Below, in pieces: positions 18,035 to 25,641 of a stretch of 64,000 bases of DNA. The translations under genes and the position numbers were made by a program. The stretch spans positions 8,022,001-8,086,000 of the forward strand of contig NZ_JASTLC010000001.1 in the NCBI RefSeq assembly GCF_030499575.1, given 5' to 3'. Source of the DNA: Streptomyces sp. DG2A-72. Its GTDB lineage: Bacteria > Actinomycetota > Actinomycetes > Streptomycetales > Streptomycetaceae. Each line of letters begins with the position of its first letter. Positions within the stretch are counted from its first letter, which is position 1. A model generated the notes under the pieces. That model did no database searches, had not been told where the DNA came from, and saw nothing but the letters and a program-made list of their open reading frames with translations.

Positions 18035-19171
18035 ATGTCTCAGTCAACGCAGTCACCCCGGCCGTCGGACTTCCCCGACCGCCATGTCTCGGTCCTCGCC
18101 ACCGGCGCCCACCTGCCCGGTGACCCCATCGACAACGACACCCTCGCCCGGCTCGCCGGCCCGCTGCCCGAGGACGTCCTGGAAGGCATCCAGGTGCGGC
18201 GCCGCCACTGGATGGCCGACCCGGCCACCGGTGAGCACCGTACGAGCACCTCGAAGATGGCCACCGCGGCCGCCCGGCAGGCCCTGGAGCGGGCCGGGGT
18301 CGAGGCCGCCGAGATCGACCTGATCGTCCTGTCGACGGCCAGCCCCGACCACCTGCTGCCGGTCGCCGGTACGTACGTCCAGGAGCAACTGGGCCTGGAA
18401 CAGGCCGCGGTGATCGAGGTGCGGGCCGGCTGTGTCGGCGCCGTCCAGGCCTTCGACATCGCCCGCCGGCTGCTGGCCGACGGGACCTACCGCACGGCCC
18501 TCGTCATCGGCGCCGAGTCCGTGTCCCCGCTGCTCGTCCCCTTCTACCTGGGCCAGGACCCGGACCGGGTGCGGATGCGGGACCGCCTCACCGTCTACAC
18601 CTTCGGAGACGGCGCGGGCGCGGCGGTGCTGCGAGCCGGTGCGGAGGGCTCGGCCGAGGGCAGGCTCCGGCCGGTCTTCGCGACGCGCTCCATGGGTGGT
18701 GCGCGCAAGCCCGGCATGCTCATCCTCGGCGGTGGCACCGACGTACCGCTCGCCCAACAGCAGGCCCGCAAGCGGCTGATGGACATCAAGCTCGACATCC
18801 CCGGCACCGCCCAGTTCGGGCCCAAGGTCTTCGTCGAGGGCATCCACGACATGCTGCGCCGCTCCGGGCTGGCGCTCGGCGACATCGACGCATGCGTGCT
18901 GCCGGAGGGCAACGCCGAGTACTTCAGCAGCGAGTACGGCACCGCCGGGCTGTCCGCCGAGGACCAGGCGACGTTGAGCAAGACCATCGTCGAGAACCTC
19001 ACGGACGTCGGGGCCACGGGCTCCGCCGCTGTGCCGCTGGCGCTGGATGCCGGGTGGAGCGGGGGCCGGATTCAGCCTGGGGACACGGTGTTGCTGCTGG
19101 CGATCGAGGCCAGTCGGTATGTGTACGCCGGCCTGACGCTCACGTGGGAAGCGGCGACACCAGCCCAGTGA
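18035..19171 (+). CDS. KAS III-like protein with altered active site
   Basis: The 378-aa thiolase-fold protein of the FabH family has the nucleophile Cys133 (VRAGCVGAV). The usual PHQAN motif reads LPEGN (289-293) and the Asn of the GNTSAAS motif is Ala327 (VGATGSAA), so the His and Asn needed for decarboxylative condensation are missing. It may act as an acyltransferase or starter-unit loader, as KAS III-like proteins such as CerJ and ChlB3 do, though those keep a His. It follows the KS-CLF fusion by 2 bp. The ATG at 18035 fits the GGAG site; a GTG at 18029 is too close to it. Confidence 0.82.
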   Translation: MSQSTQSPRPSDFPDRHVSVLATGAHLPGDPIDNDTLARLAGPLPEDVLEGIQVRRRHWMADPATGEHRTSTSKMATAAARQALERAGVEAAEIDLIVLSTASPDHLLPVAGTYVQEQLGLEQAAVIEVRAGCVGAVQAFDIARRLLADGTYRTALVIGAESVSPLLVPFYLGQDPDRVRMRDRLTVYTFGDGAGAAVLRAGAEGSAEGRLRPVFATRSMGGARKPGMLILGGGTDVPLAQQQARKRLMDIKLDIPGTAQFGPKVFVEGIHDMLRRSGLALGDIDACVLPEGNAEYFSSEYGTAGLSAEDQATLSKTIVENLTDVGATGSAAVPLALDAGWSGGRIQPGDTVLLLAIEASRYVYAGLTLTWEAATPAQ

Positions 19172-19219
19172 CATGTCACATACCACTCCTGAATCGGACG
19201 TACGGAAGGACTCTGTGCC

Positions 19220-20074
19220 TTGTCCACAACCGAAACCACAGAAACCCGCAACAAGGCGATCATCCGGCGGGTGTTCGACGAGTTCGTCAACCAGGGCGAC
19301 TTCTCCGTCGTCGACGAGATCTACAGCGACGACATGATCGACCATCAGCCGCTGCCGGGTGCGCCCGAGGGCCTGGAAGGCGTCCGTTACACGATCGCCG
19401 GGCTGCGCGAGGGCTTTCCCGATCTGCACGTGACGATCGAGGACATGAGCGCACACGCCGACCACGTGGTCATCCACAACACCTGGCGCGGCACGCACCT
19501 CGGCGAGTTCCTCGGGATGGCGCCGACGGGCCAGTCCATCGGGTTCCGTGGCGTCGTGGTGTGGCGCCTGAAGGACGGGCTGATCTGCGAACGCTGGGGC
19601 ATCGGCGTCGAGTCCAACATGCTCGCCGAGCTCGGCATGCGCCGCCTCGCCCCGGCCGCCCGCGGCAAGGCCCACGCGGCGCGCCGCACCGGCGTCTCCA
19701 CGGTCACCGGGCTGCTGCCCGTACGGCAGGGCAGGGCCGAGGCCTGGAAACGGCTCCAGGCGGAGCTGTCCGGTCCGAGGCTGCGTGAGTACGAGGCCTC
19801 CCGCCGCCGCGCCGGAATCGTCAAGGAGTCCTTCTGGAAACAGGATTCGAACGGCACCGAGGTCGTCGTCCACTCCCTGGAGGCCCGCGACCCGGGCCTC
19901 GCCGGCCGTCGGCTGCGCGAGTCCAAGGACCCCTTCGACATCTGGCTACGTGAGACCGCCCTGGACGTGTACGGCATCGACCCGTGGGCGGAGCTGGCCG
20001 AGGGCCGGGCCGCCGAGGCGGGACACGGCTGGTCCTCGGTGACCGCCGAACTCGCCCCGGTGGTGGAGATATGA
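19220..20074 (+). CDS. SnoaL-like protein with C-terminal extension
   Basis: The 284-aa product starts at TTG 19220 (GGAAGGA site upstream). Residues 1-135 form a SnoaL/NTF2 domain (VDEIYSDDMIDHQPLPGAPEG, THLGEFLGMAPTGQ), the fold of polyketide cyclases and of many non-catalytic ligand binders. Residues about 160-284 are a second alpha/beta segment (AWKRLQAELSGPRLREYEASR, SKDPFDIWLRE) resembling an actinobacterial domain of unknown function, possibly DUF6176. The combination suggests a bifunctional cyclisation or modification protein. The gene overlaps the carboxylase gene by 4 bp and lies in the polyketide operon. Confidence 0.7.
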   Translation: MSTTETTETRNKAIIRRVFDEFVNQGDFSVVDEIYSDDMIDHQPLPGAPEGLEGVRYTIAGLREGFPDLHVTIEDMSAHADHVVIHNTWRGTHLGEFLGMAPTGQSIGFRGVVVWRLKDGLICERWGIGVESNMLAELGMRRLAPAARGKAHAARRTGVSTVTGLLPVRQGRAEAWKRLQAELSGPRLREYEASRRRAGIVKESFWKQDSNGTEVVVHSLEARDPGLAGRRLRESKDPFDIWLRETALDVYGIDPWAELAEGRAAEAGHGWSSVTAELAPVVEI

Positions 20075-21654
20075 CCGCCACCCTGCCGGAGGCGACCGTC
20101 CCCGCCGACATCCGGGGGCGCGTCGCCGAACTCGCCGCCATTCGCGCTCAGGTGGCGGCGGGCCCTTCCGAGAAGGCGACGGCGACGCAGCATGCCAAGG
20201 GCAAGCTGACCGCCCGGGAGCGCATCGAACTCCTGCTGGACGAGGGCTCGTTCACCGAAGTGGAGCCGTTACGTCGGCACCGGGCGACCGGGTTCGGCCT
20301 GGAGGCCAAGAAGCCGTACACGGACGGTGTGATCACCGGCTGGGGGACGGTGGAGGGCCGCACGGTCTTCGTGTACGCGCACGACTTCCGCATCTTCGGG
20401 GGTGCGCTGGGCGAGGCCCACGCGACGAAGATCCACAAGATCATGGACATGGCCATCGTGGCGGGCGCGCCGCTGGTGTCGTTGAACGACGGTGCGGGGG
20501 CCCGTATCCAGGAGGGTGTCAGCGCGCTCGCCGGGTACGGCGGGATCTTCCAGCGCAACACCAGGGCGTCCGGGGTGATCCCGCAGATCTCCGTGATGCT
20601 GGGCCCCTGTGCGGGCGGCGCGGCCTACAGCCCCGCGCTGACGGACTTCGTGTTCATGGTCCGCGAGACCTCCCAGATGTTCATCACGGGTCCGGACGTG
20701 GTCAAGGCGGTCACCGGCGAGGAGATCACCCAGAACGGCCTGGGCGGCGCGGACGTGCACGCCGAGCTGTCGGGCGTCGCGCACTTCGCCTACGACGACG
20801 AGGAGACCTGTATCGCCGAAGTCCGCTATCTGCTCTCGCTGTTGCCGCAGAACAACCGGGAGAACCCGCCCGCGGCCCGGAACGACGACCCGGTGGACCG
20901 GCGTTCGGACGTGCTCCTCGATCTGGTGCCGGTGGACGGCAACCGGCCGTACGACATGGCCAAGGTGATCGAGGAACTGGTCGACGACGGCGAGTACCTG
21001 GAGGTCCACGAGCGCTGGGCGCGCAACATCCTCTGTGCCCTGGCGCGGCTCGACGGCCAGGTGGTCGGCATCGTCGCCAACCAGCCGCAGAGCCTGGCGG
21101 GTGTGCTGGACATCGAGGCGTCGGAGAAGGCCGCGCGCTTTGTGCAGATGTGTGATGCCTTCAATATCCCGATCCTGACGCTGCTGGACGTTCCCGGCTT
21201 CCTGCCGGGCGTGGACCAGGAGCACGGCGGGATCATCCGGCACGGCGCGAAGCTGCTGTACGCCTACTGCAACGCGACCGTGCCGCGGATCTCGCTGATC
21301 CTCCGGAAGGCCTACGGCGGCGCGTACATCGTCATGGACTCGCAGTCGATCGGTGCGGATCTGACGTATGCCTGGCCGACGAACGAGATCGCCGTGATGG
21401 GTGCGGAGGGGGCCGCGAACGTCATCTTCCGCCGGCAGATCGCCGAGGCCGACGACCCCGAGGCGATGCGGGCGCGGATGGTCAAGGAGTACAAGGCCGA
21501 GCTGATGCACCCGTATTACGCGGCCGAGCGCGGCCTCGTCGACGACGTCATCGACCCGGCCGAGACCCGCGAGGTGCTGGTCCGCTCGCTGGCGATGCTC
21601 CGCACCAAGCACGCCGATCTGCCCGCGCGCAAGCACGGCAACCAGCCCCAGTGA
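20071..21654 (+). CDS. Acyl-CoA carboxylase carboxyltransferase (beta) subunit
   Basis: The 527-aa protein matches actinobacterial AccB/PccB: N-terminal half with KLTARERIELLLDEGSF and GGALGEAHATKIHKIMDMA, oxyanion-type GGAAYSPALTDFVFMV, and C-terminal half with VPGFLPGVDQEHGGIIRHGAKLL and YGGAYIVMDS. It transfers carboxyl from biotin to an acyl-CoA to make malonyl- or methylmalonyl-CoA. The biotinylated alpha subunit is not encoded here and is presumably the housekeeping one. Clustering with the malonyltransferase points to extender supply for the polyketide. Confidence 0.93.
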   Translation: MTATLPEATVPADIRGRVAELAAIRAQVAAGPSEKATATQHAKGKLTARERIELLLDEGSFTEVEPLRRHRATGFGLEAKKPYTDGVITGWGTVEGRTVFVYAHDFRIFGGALGEAHATKIHKIMDMAIVAGAPLVSLNDGAGARIQEGVSALAGYGGIFQRNTRASGVIPQISVMLGPCAGGAAYSPALTDFVFMVRETSQMFITGPDVVKAVTGEEITQNGLGGADVHAELSGVAHFAYDDEETCIAEVRYLLSLLPQNNRENPPAARNDDPVDRRSDVLLDLVPVDGNRPYDMAKVIEELVDDGEYLEVHERWARNILCALARLDGQVVGIVANQPQSLAGVLDIEASEKAARFVQMCDAFNIPILTLLDVPGFLPGVDQEHGGIIRHGAKLLYAYCNATVPRISLILRKAYGGAYIVMDSQSIGADLTYAWPTNEIAVMGAEGAANVIFRRQIAEADDPEAMRARMVKEYKAELMHPYYAAERGLVDDVIDPAETREVLVRSLAMLRTKHADLPARKHGNQPQ

Positions 21655-21664
21655 GGAGGCCCGC

Positions 21665-21841
21665 ATGACCCCGTTCCTCAAGGTGGAGAGGGGGACGGCG
21701 AGTGAGGAGGAGCTGGCCGCGGTGACCGCGATCCTGCTCGCCCGCGCCGTCGCCCACCCCGAACTCCCCGTCGACGACCCCAACTCCACGGCGAGCTGGC
21801 GGATCAACGGGTTCCAGCCGCCGCACTCGTGGCGGGGCTGA
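21665..21841 (+). CDS. Acyl-CoA carboxylase epsilon subunit
   Basis: The 58-aa protein fits the small epsilon subunit of actinobacterial acyl-CoA carboxylases: FLKVERGTASEEELAAVTAIL at the start and a C-terminal SWRINGFQPPHSWRG. The subunit tightens the alpha-beta complex and raises activity. The gene begins 11 bp after the beta subunit stop, with a GAGGAGG ribosome site. Confidence 0.85.
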   Translation: MTPFLKVERGTASEEELAAVTAILLARAVAHPELPVDDPNSTASWRINGFQPPHSWRG

Positions 21842-21895
21842 CGACGCCGTCGACGTCACGTCCGTTCGACCGTCAAGTCCGCGTCAGAGCTTGGT

Positions 21896-21952
21896 GTTAG
21901 CAATGAAAGATTTCGTATCACCACTAGATTCCAGTGAGTTGTCATTGCTAGC
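21896..21952 (+). promoter_or_regulatory. TetR-type operator pair before SnoaL/DUF1772 unit
   Basis: GTTGTCATTGCTAGC (21938-21952) matches the cluster motif, and GTTAGCAATGAAAGA (21896-21910) matches its left half. They lie 80-136 bp upstream of the GTG start at 22032, in a 190-bp gap that splits the long operon. A TetR-controlled internal promoter is the simple reading. Confidence 0.6.
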
Positions 21953-22031
21953 ATCGGTAGCCGCGATCCCAAGAACTTCGCCTCCCTGTACGGACATCGC
22001 CCAACTTCCCTTAACCGCAAGGAGATTCACC

Positions 22032-22478
22032 GTGACGCAGGACAACTCCTGGCTCGCGCACGAGTTCGTGACCATGGTCAACGAGCGGAACGCCAACGCC
22101 GTGGACAAGCTGCTGGTCGAGGACTACATCGACCACAACGTGCTGATCGCCCCCGGACGCGAGGGCAACCGCGCCTTCTGGGTCGACTTCTTCAACGCCT
22201 TCCCCGACATCACCGCCAAGGCGGAGGACGTGATCGTCGCCGGGGACCGTGTGGTCGGCCGCTACTCGTACCACGGCCACCACCTCGGTCCGTTCATGGG
22301 CATGCCCCCCACCGGCCGCGAGATACGTATGCACACCATCGACATCTGGCGGATCGAGGACGGCCGGTTCGCCGAGCACTGGGACGAGATCAACCTCTAC
22401 GAGCTGCTCCAGCAGCTGGGTGCGCTCCCGGAGGCCGGCGCGGCCGCTCCGCACGGTGGGACGGAGGCAGCGGCATGA
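22032..22478 (+). CDS. SnoaL-like cyclase/NTF2-fold protein
   Basis: The 148-aa SnoaL-type protein contains WLAHEFVTMVNERN, DYIDHNVL, GHHLGPFMGMPPTGREI and HWDEINLYELLQQLG. SnoaL proteins catalyse aldol cyclisation in anthracycline pathways, but many homologues act as hydroxylases or isomerases, so the exact reaction is open. It starts at GTG 22032 after AAGGAGA and overlaps the DUF1772 gene by 4 bp. With that partner it forms a two-gene module behind its own TetR-type operators. Confidence 0.82.
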   Translation: MTQDNSWLAHEFVTMVNERNANAVDKLLVEDYIDHNVLIAPGREGNRAFWVDFFNAFPDITAKAEDVIVAGDRVVGRYSYHGHHLGPFMGMPPTGREIRMHTIDIWRIEDGRFAEHWDEINLYELLQQLGALPEAGAAAPHGGTEAAA

Positions 22479-22948
22479 CCACCACCTTCCAGATCCTCGC
22501 CGTGCTGGCCGTCGTCTCCAACGCGGTCGTCTTCGGCACGGACTTCTTCTCCGCCACGGTCGTCCGCCCCGCCCTGGCGCACGTGGACGACACCACGCTG
22601 GTCCAGGTGATGGGCAACGTCCACCGTTACGGCGACAAGCGCCTCGCCCTGCCCGGCACGCTCGGCCTCACCGCCGCGCTCGGCGGGACGGTGACCGCGG
22701 GCATCGCCGGGGAGACCACGGCCGCGGTCGCGGGCGGCGTCGCCTGTGCCGCGCTGGTCGGCTGGCTGGTCGTCTTCAACAAGGTGCCGGCACCCATCAA
22801 CCGCCGGCTGACCGCGGCGGCGTCCGGACAGGGGGCGCTGCCCGAGGCGCGCTCGCTGCAGCGCAAGTCGGACGGTGTGCTCGGCACCCTGGTCTCGCTC
22901 CAACTGGTCGGCCTCGTCGCCCTGTGCGTGATGGTCGCCCAGCCGTAA
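22475..22948 (+). CDS. DUF1772 (anthrone-oxygenase-like) membrane protein, second copy
   Basis: The 157-aa protein has the same four-helix layout as the one at 6736, with VFGTDFFSATVVRPALAHVDD and VHRYGDKRLALPG matching it closely, so the two are paralogues. The family includes fungal anthrone oxygenases, and a quinone-forming oxidation is a possible role. Translational coupling to a SnoaL gene suggests cyclisation and oxidation occur together. Both copies follow a TetR-type operator. Confidence 0.8.
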   Translation: MTTTFQILAVLAVVSNAVVFGTDFFSATVVRPALAHVDDTTLVQVMGNVHRYGDKRLALPGTLGLTAALGGTVTAGIAGETTAAVAGGVACAALVGWLVVFNKVPAPINRRLTAAASGQGALPEARSLQRKSDGVLGTLVSLQLVGLVALCVMVAQP

Positions 22949-23035
22949 CGCGGCTGAGCGGGCCGTCTTCCGGCGGGCGGGAGGCGGCCCCGGCCACCCC
23001 TTCGACTCCACGAATTCCAAAGGTGAGTGCGAACC

Positions 23036-24232
23036 ATGTCGAACATCACCATCGTCGGTGGTGGCCTGGCCGGGCTGACGGCGGCGATCACCGCCGCCGA
23101 ACAGGGCGCGCAGGTAACCCTCTACGAGTCCCACTCCACCCTCGGCGGCCGGGCCAGGTCGACCGCAGGACCGTATGTCACCAACGACGGGACGCATGTC
23201 TTCTTCGTCAACGGCGAACCCTGGCAGTGGCTTCTGGGCCGCGGTCTCGCCGGCGAATTCGTCCGGCTGACCTCGCAGGAGGTGATGCGGATGAAGTTCC
23301 GGCGCCGGGGCAAGCTGCGCAGCTCACTGCCCGTCGGCTATATGCGGATGACGCTCCTGGGCCGGCGCAAGGTCCCGCCGCACGACCTCTCGTTCCAGGA
23401 GTGGGGGACGCGGTACTTCAGCGAACAGGCCGTCCGGGACTCGGTGGGCTTCCTCGGCCCGGTCCTCTACGACGCGGACCCGGCCCGGCTGTCCGCCTCC
23501 TTCGTCTTCGAGCGATTGCTACGCGTCGGCACCCCCAAGTACCCGCTGCCCACCCGATACGTCATCGGCGGCTGGGGCAGCGTTGTGGAGCGCATGGCGC
23601 ATCAGGCGCGGGAACTCGGCGTCCGCATCGAGACCGGCGCCCGGATCACCGAACTCCCGGACAGCGGGCCGGTGATCGTCGCCACATCTCTCGACTCCGC
23701 CCGCAATCTGCTGGGTGACGACACCCTGCGTTGGGAGAGCGGGTCGGCCGCGCTGCTCGACGTGGCGATGACGCCGTCGAAGAAGGACGGCAACGTCACC
23801 TTCGACATGGACGAGGGTGGTTTCGTCGGCCACTACAGCGACCACGACCCCACCCTGGCGCCCGAGGGCGAAGACCTGTGGCAGGGCCAGATGCCTCTGC
23901 GCAAGGGCGAGTCGAAGGCGCAGGCGCTGGACCGGCTGCGCTCCCTGCTCGACCTGACCGCCCCGGGCTGGCGCTCCCGGGTCACCTGGCAGCGTGACCA
24001 TGTCTCACGCGGTCGCACCGGCGCGCTCGATCTGCCCGGCTCCAGCTGGCGGGACCGGCCCGCGATCGACCGCGGCGACGGCGTCTTCCTCGCCGGTGAC
24101 AGCGTCGCGGCCCCCGGCATCCTCGCCGAGGTGTCCATCAACAGCGGCCGCACCGCCGCCGCCCGTGCCGTGGAGTCGCTGCGCGGGGTGCGTGTGACGA
24201 GCGCAACAATGAAGAGCGCGGTACCCGGGTAA
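23036..24232 (+). CDS. FAD-dependent desaturase/oxidase (phytoene-desaturase-like)
   Basis: The 398-aa flavoprotein has the dinucleotide fold VGGGLAGLTAAITAAEQGA, an ESHSTLGGRARS motif typical of the amine oxidase/phytoene desaturase superfamily, and a C-terminal FAD motif GVFLAGDSVAAPGILAEVSINSG. Such enzymes remove hydride from C-C, C-N or C-O bonds. Here it may dehydrogenate the polyketide to extend conjugation. Start: ATG at 23036 after AAAGGTGAG. It is the last gene of the polyketide region, followed by a clear terminator. Confidence 0.82.
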   Translation: MSNITIVGGGLAGLTAAITAAEQGAQVTLYESHSTLGGRARSTAGPYVTNDGTHVFFVNGEPWQWLLGRGLAGEFVRLTSQEVMRMKFRRRGKLRSSLPVGYMRMTLLGRRKVPPHDLSFQEWGTRYFSEQAVRDSVGFLGPVLYDADPARLSASFVFERLLRVGTPKYPLPTRYVIGGWGSVVERMAHQARELGVRIETGARITELPDSGPVIVATSLDSARNLLGDDTLRWESGSAALLDVAMTPSKKDGNVTFDMDEGGFVGHYSDHDPTLAPEGEDLWQGQMPLRKGESKAQALDRLRSLLDLTAPGWRSRVTWQRDHVSRGRTGALDLPGSSWRDRPAIDRGDGVFLAGDSVAAPGILAEVSINSGRTAAARAVESLRGVRVTSATMKSAVPG

Positions 24233-24250
24233 TCCTTGAATCGTGGACTA

Positions 24251-24293
24251 GAAGGGCCGCTGACCTCCGGGTCCGCGGCCCTTCGCCTTTATT
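24251..24293 (+). terminator. Rho-independent-like terminator closing the polyketide region
   Basis: A 10-bp stem (GAAGGGCCGC / GCGGCCCTTC) with a 14-nt loop is followed by GCCTTTATT. It lies 18 bp after the desaturase stop codon and marks the end of the polyketide transcription unit. Confidence 0.88.
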
Positions 24294-24430
24294 CCCGAAA
24301 ATCCATCGTTTCACTTCGGGGAACTTCCGAGTTCCCTGCACACATTCGTGTTCCTGACTGTTTTCGGCCCGCAAGAGCAGGTTTCCGGACTACTTGGCCA
24401 AGGTGACTTGAAGTGATCGCTCCATGCGGG

Positions 24431-24445
24431 GTTAGCAACGCTATC
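24431..24445 (+). promoter_or_regulatory. TetR-type operator without an obvious gene
   Basis: GTTAGCAACGCTATC differs at one position from the operator at 6689. A GCTAGC follows at 24452-24457. It lies in a 626-bp gap (24233-24858) in which I see no convincing gene; the gap holds the terminator above, this site, and the response-regulator promoter 320 bp downstream. Confidence 0.55.
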
Positions 24446-24764
24446 AAGCCTGCTAGCAGGCCAGTTGGACGGTCGCGGAGGCGCCCGCCGATGTACGCGC
24501 ACCGCTTGTGTGCTTGTGGTCTGGTCCTGGCTGGACGTGGACAGGTGGTCGGCGCGGGGCCGGCCTCTCGATTCCGCGACAAGCCCTGGTAGAGGCGGGA
24601 TCGAGGGCTGATCGAGAAGCGGGAGTGCCCCGTCGAGCATGCCGGACGGGCTTATTCCGCTCCTTTGGGAGGCGGAATTTTTGTCACGATTTGCCCCGCT
24701 GATGCAATTGGAATTTAACATTCCTCTTCAGCTGTCCGGTAGCGCTCCTTTGCGTCGGTGATCT

Positions 24765-24794
24765 TTGACAAACAGAAGTTGCGGTTTTTAGACT
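24765..24794 (+). promoter_or_regulatory. Promoter of response regulator gene
   Basis: TTGACA (24765-24770) and TAGACT (24789-24794) are separated by 18 bp and lie about 65 bp upstream of the start codon. This is a good sigma-70-type (HrdB) promoter. Only two substitutions from the -10 consensus make it one of the stronger vegetative promoters in the window. Confidence 0.65.
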
Positions 24795-24858
24795 CGCCGA
24801 GCGCTCGAGGCCGAACGTTCCGGTCCTTGAGCAATGCTGGACGAGTCTGGGGGAGACG

Positions 24859-25572
24859 ATGAGTCAGCGTTCACAGGACGCTCTTGAACCTCTCATTCCG
24901 AATTCTCGTGTCGAGGCCTGGCGAGTTCTGGTGGTGGAAAACAGCGCCCACTACTCGGAATCCCTGGTGATGGGGCTGAAGCGACACGGGCACGAAGTGA
25001 ACAGCGTGGAGACGGGCGGTGCCGCCCTGCAGTCCTACCTGGACGCCGATCTCGTACTGATCGACCTTGAACTGCCCGATCTGGACGGCCTGGAGGTCTG
25101 CCGCGCCATCCGCTCGGCGGCCGACACCCCGATCATCGCCCTCACTGCCCGGGGTACCGAGCTCGACCGGGTGCTCGGGCTACAGGCCGGCGCCGACGAC
25201 TACATGGTCAAGCCGTACGGGTTCCGGGAACTGATGGCCCGTATGGACGCGGTGATGCGCCGCATGGGACCCCGCCCGCGTACGGCGGAGGTGATTTCGC
25301 ACGGGCCGCTGCGTATCGATGCGCGATCACGCGAGGTGAGCCTGGACGGAGAACCCGTGTTCGTCACCCGGAAGGAATTCGATCTGCTATATCTCCTCGC
25401 TTCCCGGCCGGACAATGTGATTCCCCGGAAACAGCTTATGCAACAGGTGTGGGGGGATTCCTGGTCCCGGCGGACCGTGGACACACATGTGAGCAGTCTG
25501 CGCAACAAACTCGGGGACAGCGACTGGATCATCACTATTCGCGGAGTGGGATTCCGGCTCGGCGGTGTATGA
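24859..25572 (+). CDS. Orphan OmpR-family response regulator (JadR1-like)
   Basis: The 237-aa protein has a receiver domain (residues about 20-140) and a winged-helix domain (about 150-235, PRKQLMQQVWGDSWSRRTVDTHV). The phosphoacceptor Asp69 (LVLIDLELPD), Thr96 and Lys118 are present, but the acidic pair that binds Mg2+ reads Glu27-Asn28, so phosphorylation may be weak or absent. No histidine kinase gene is near. Atypical regulators such as JadR1 in angucycline clusters respond to the pathway product instead. It is the likely regulator of the terphenyl genes. Start ATG follows GGGGGAG. Confidence 0.88.
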   Translation: MSQRSQDALEPLIPNSRVEAWRVLVVENSAHYSESLVMGLKRHGHEVNSVETGGAALQSYLDADLVLIDLELPDLDGLEVCRAIRSAADTPIIALTARGTELDRVLGLQAGADDYMVKPYGFRELMARMDAVMRRMGPRPRTAEVISHGPLRIDARSREVSLDGEPVFVTRKEFDLLYLLASRPDNVIPRKQLMQQVWGDSWSRRTVDTHVSSLRNKLGDSDWIITIRGVGFRLGGV

Positions 25573-25641
25573 ATTTCTCTACCACGTGAATCGGCACTCT
25601 GTTGCGTTCCACATCCAGTCCGAGATCACCGGAGACGTCAC

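Noticed and set aside
24508..24702. Small 64-codon frame in the gap before the response regulator
   Set aside because: It has no ribosome site, no recognisable motif and atypical composition; it is more likely chance in a GC-rich genome.
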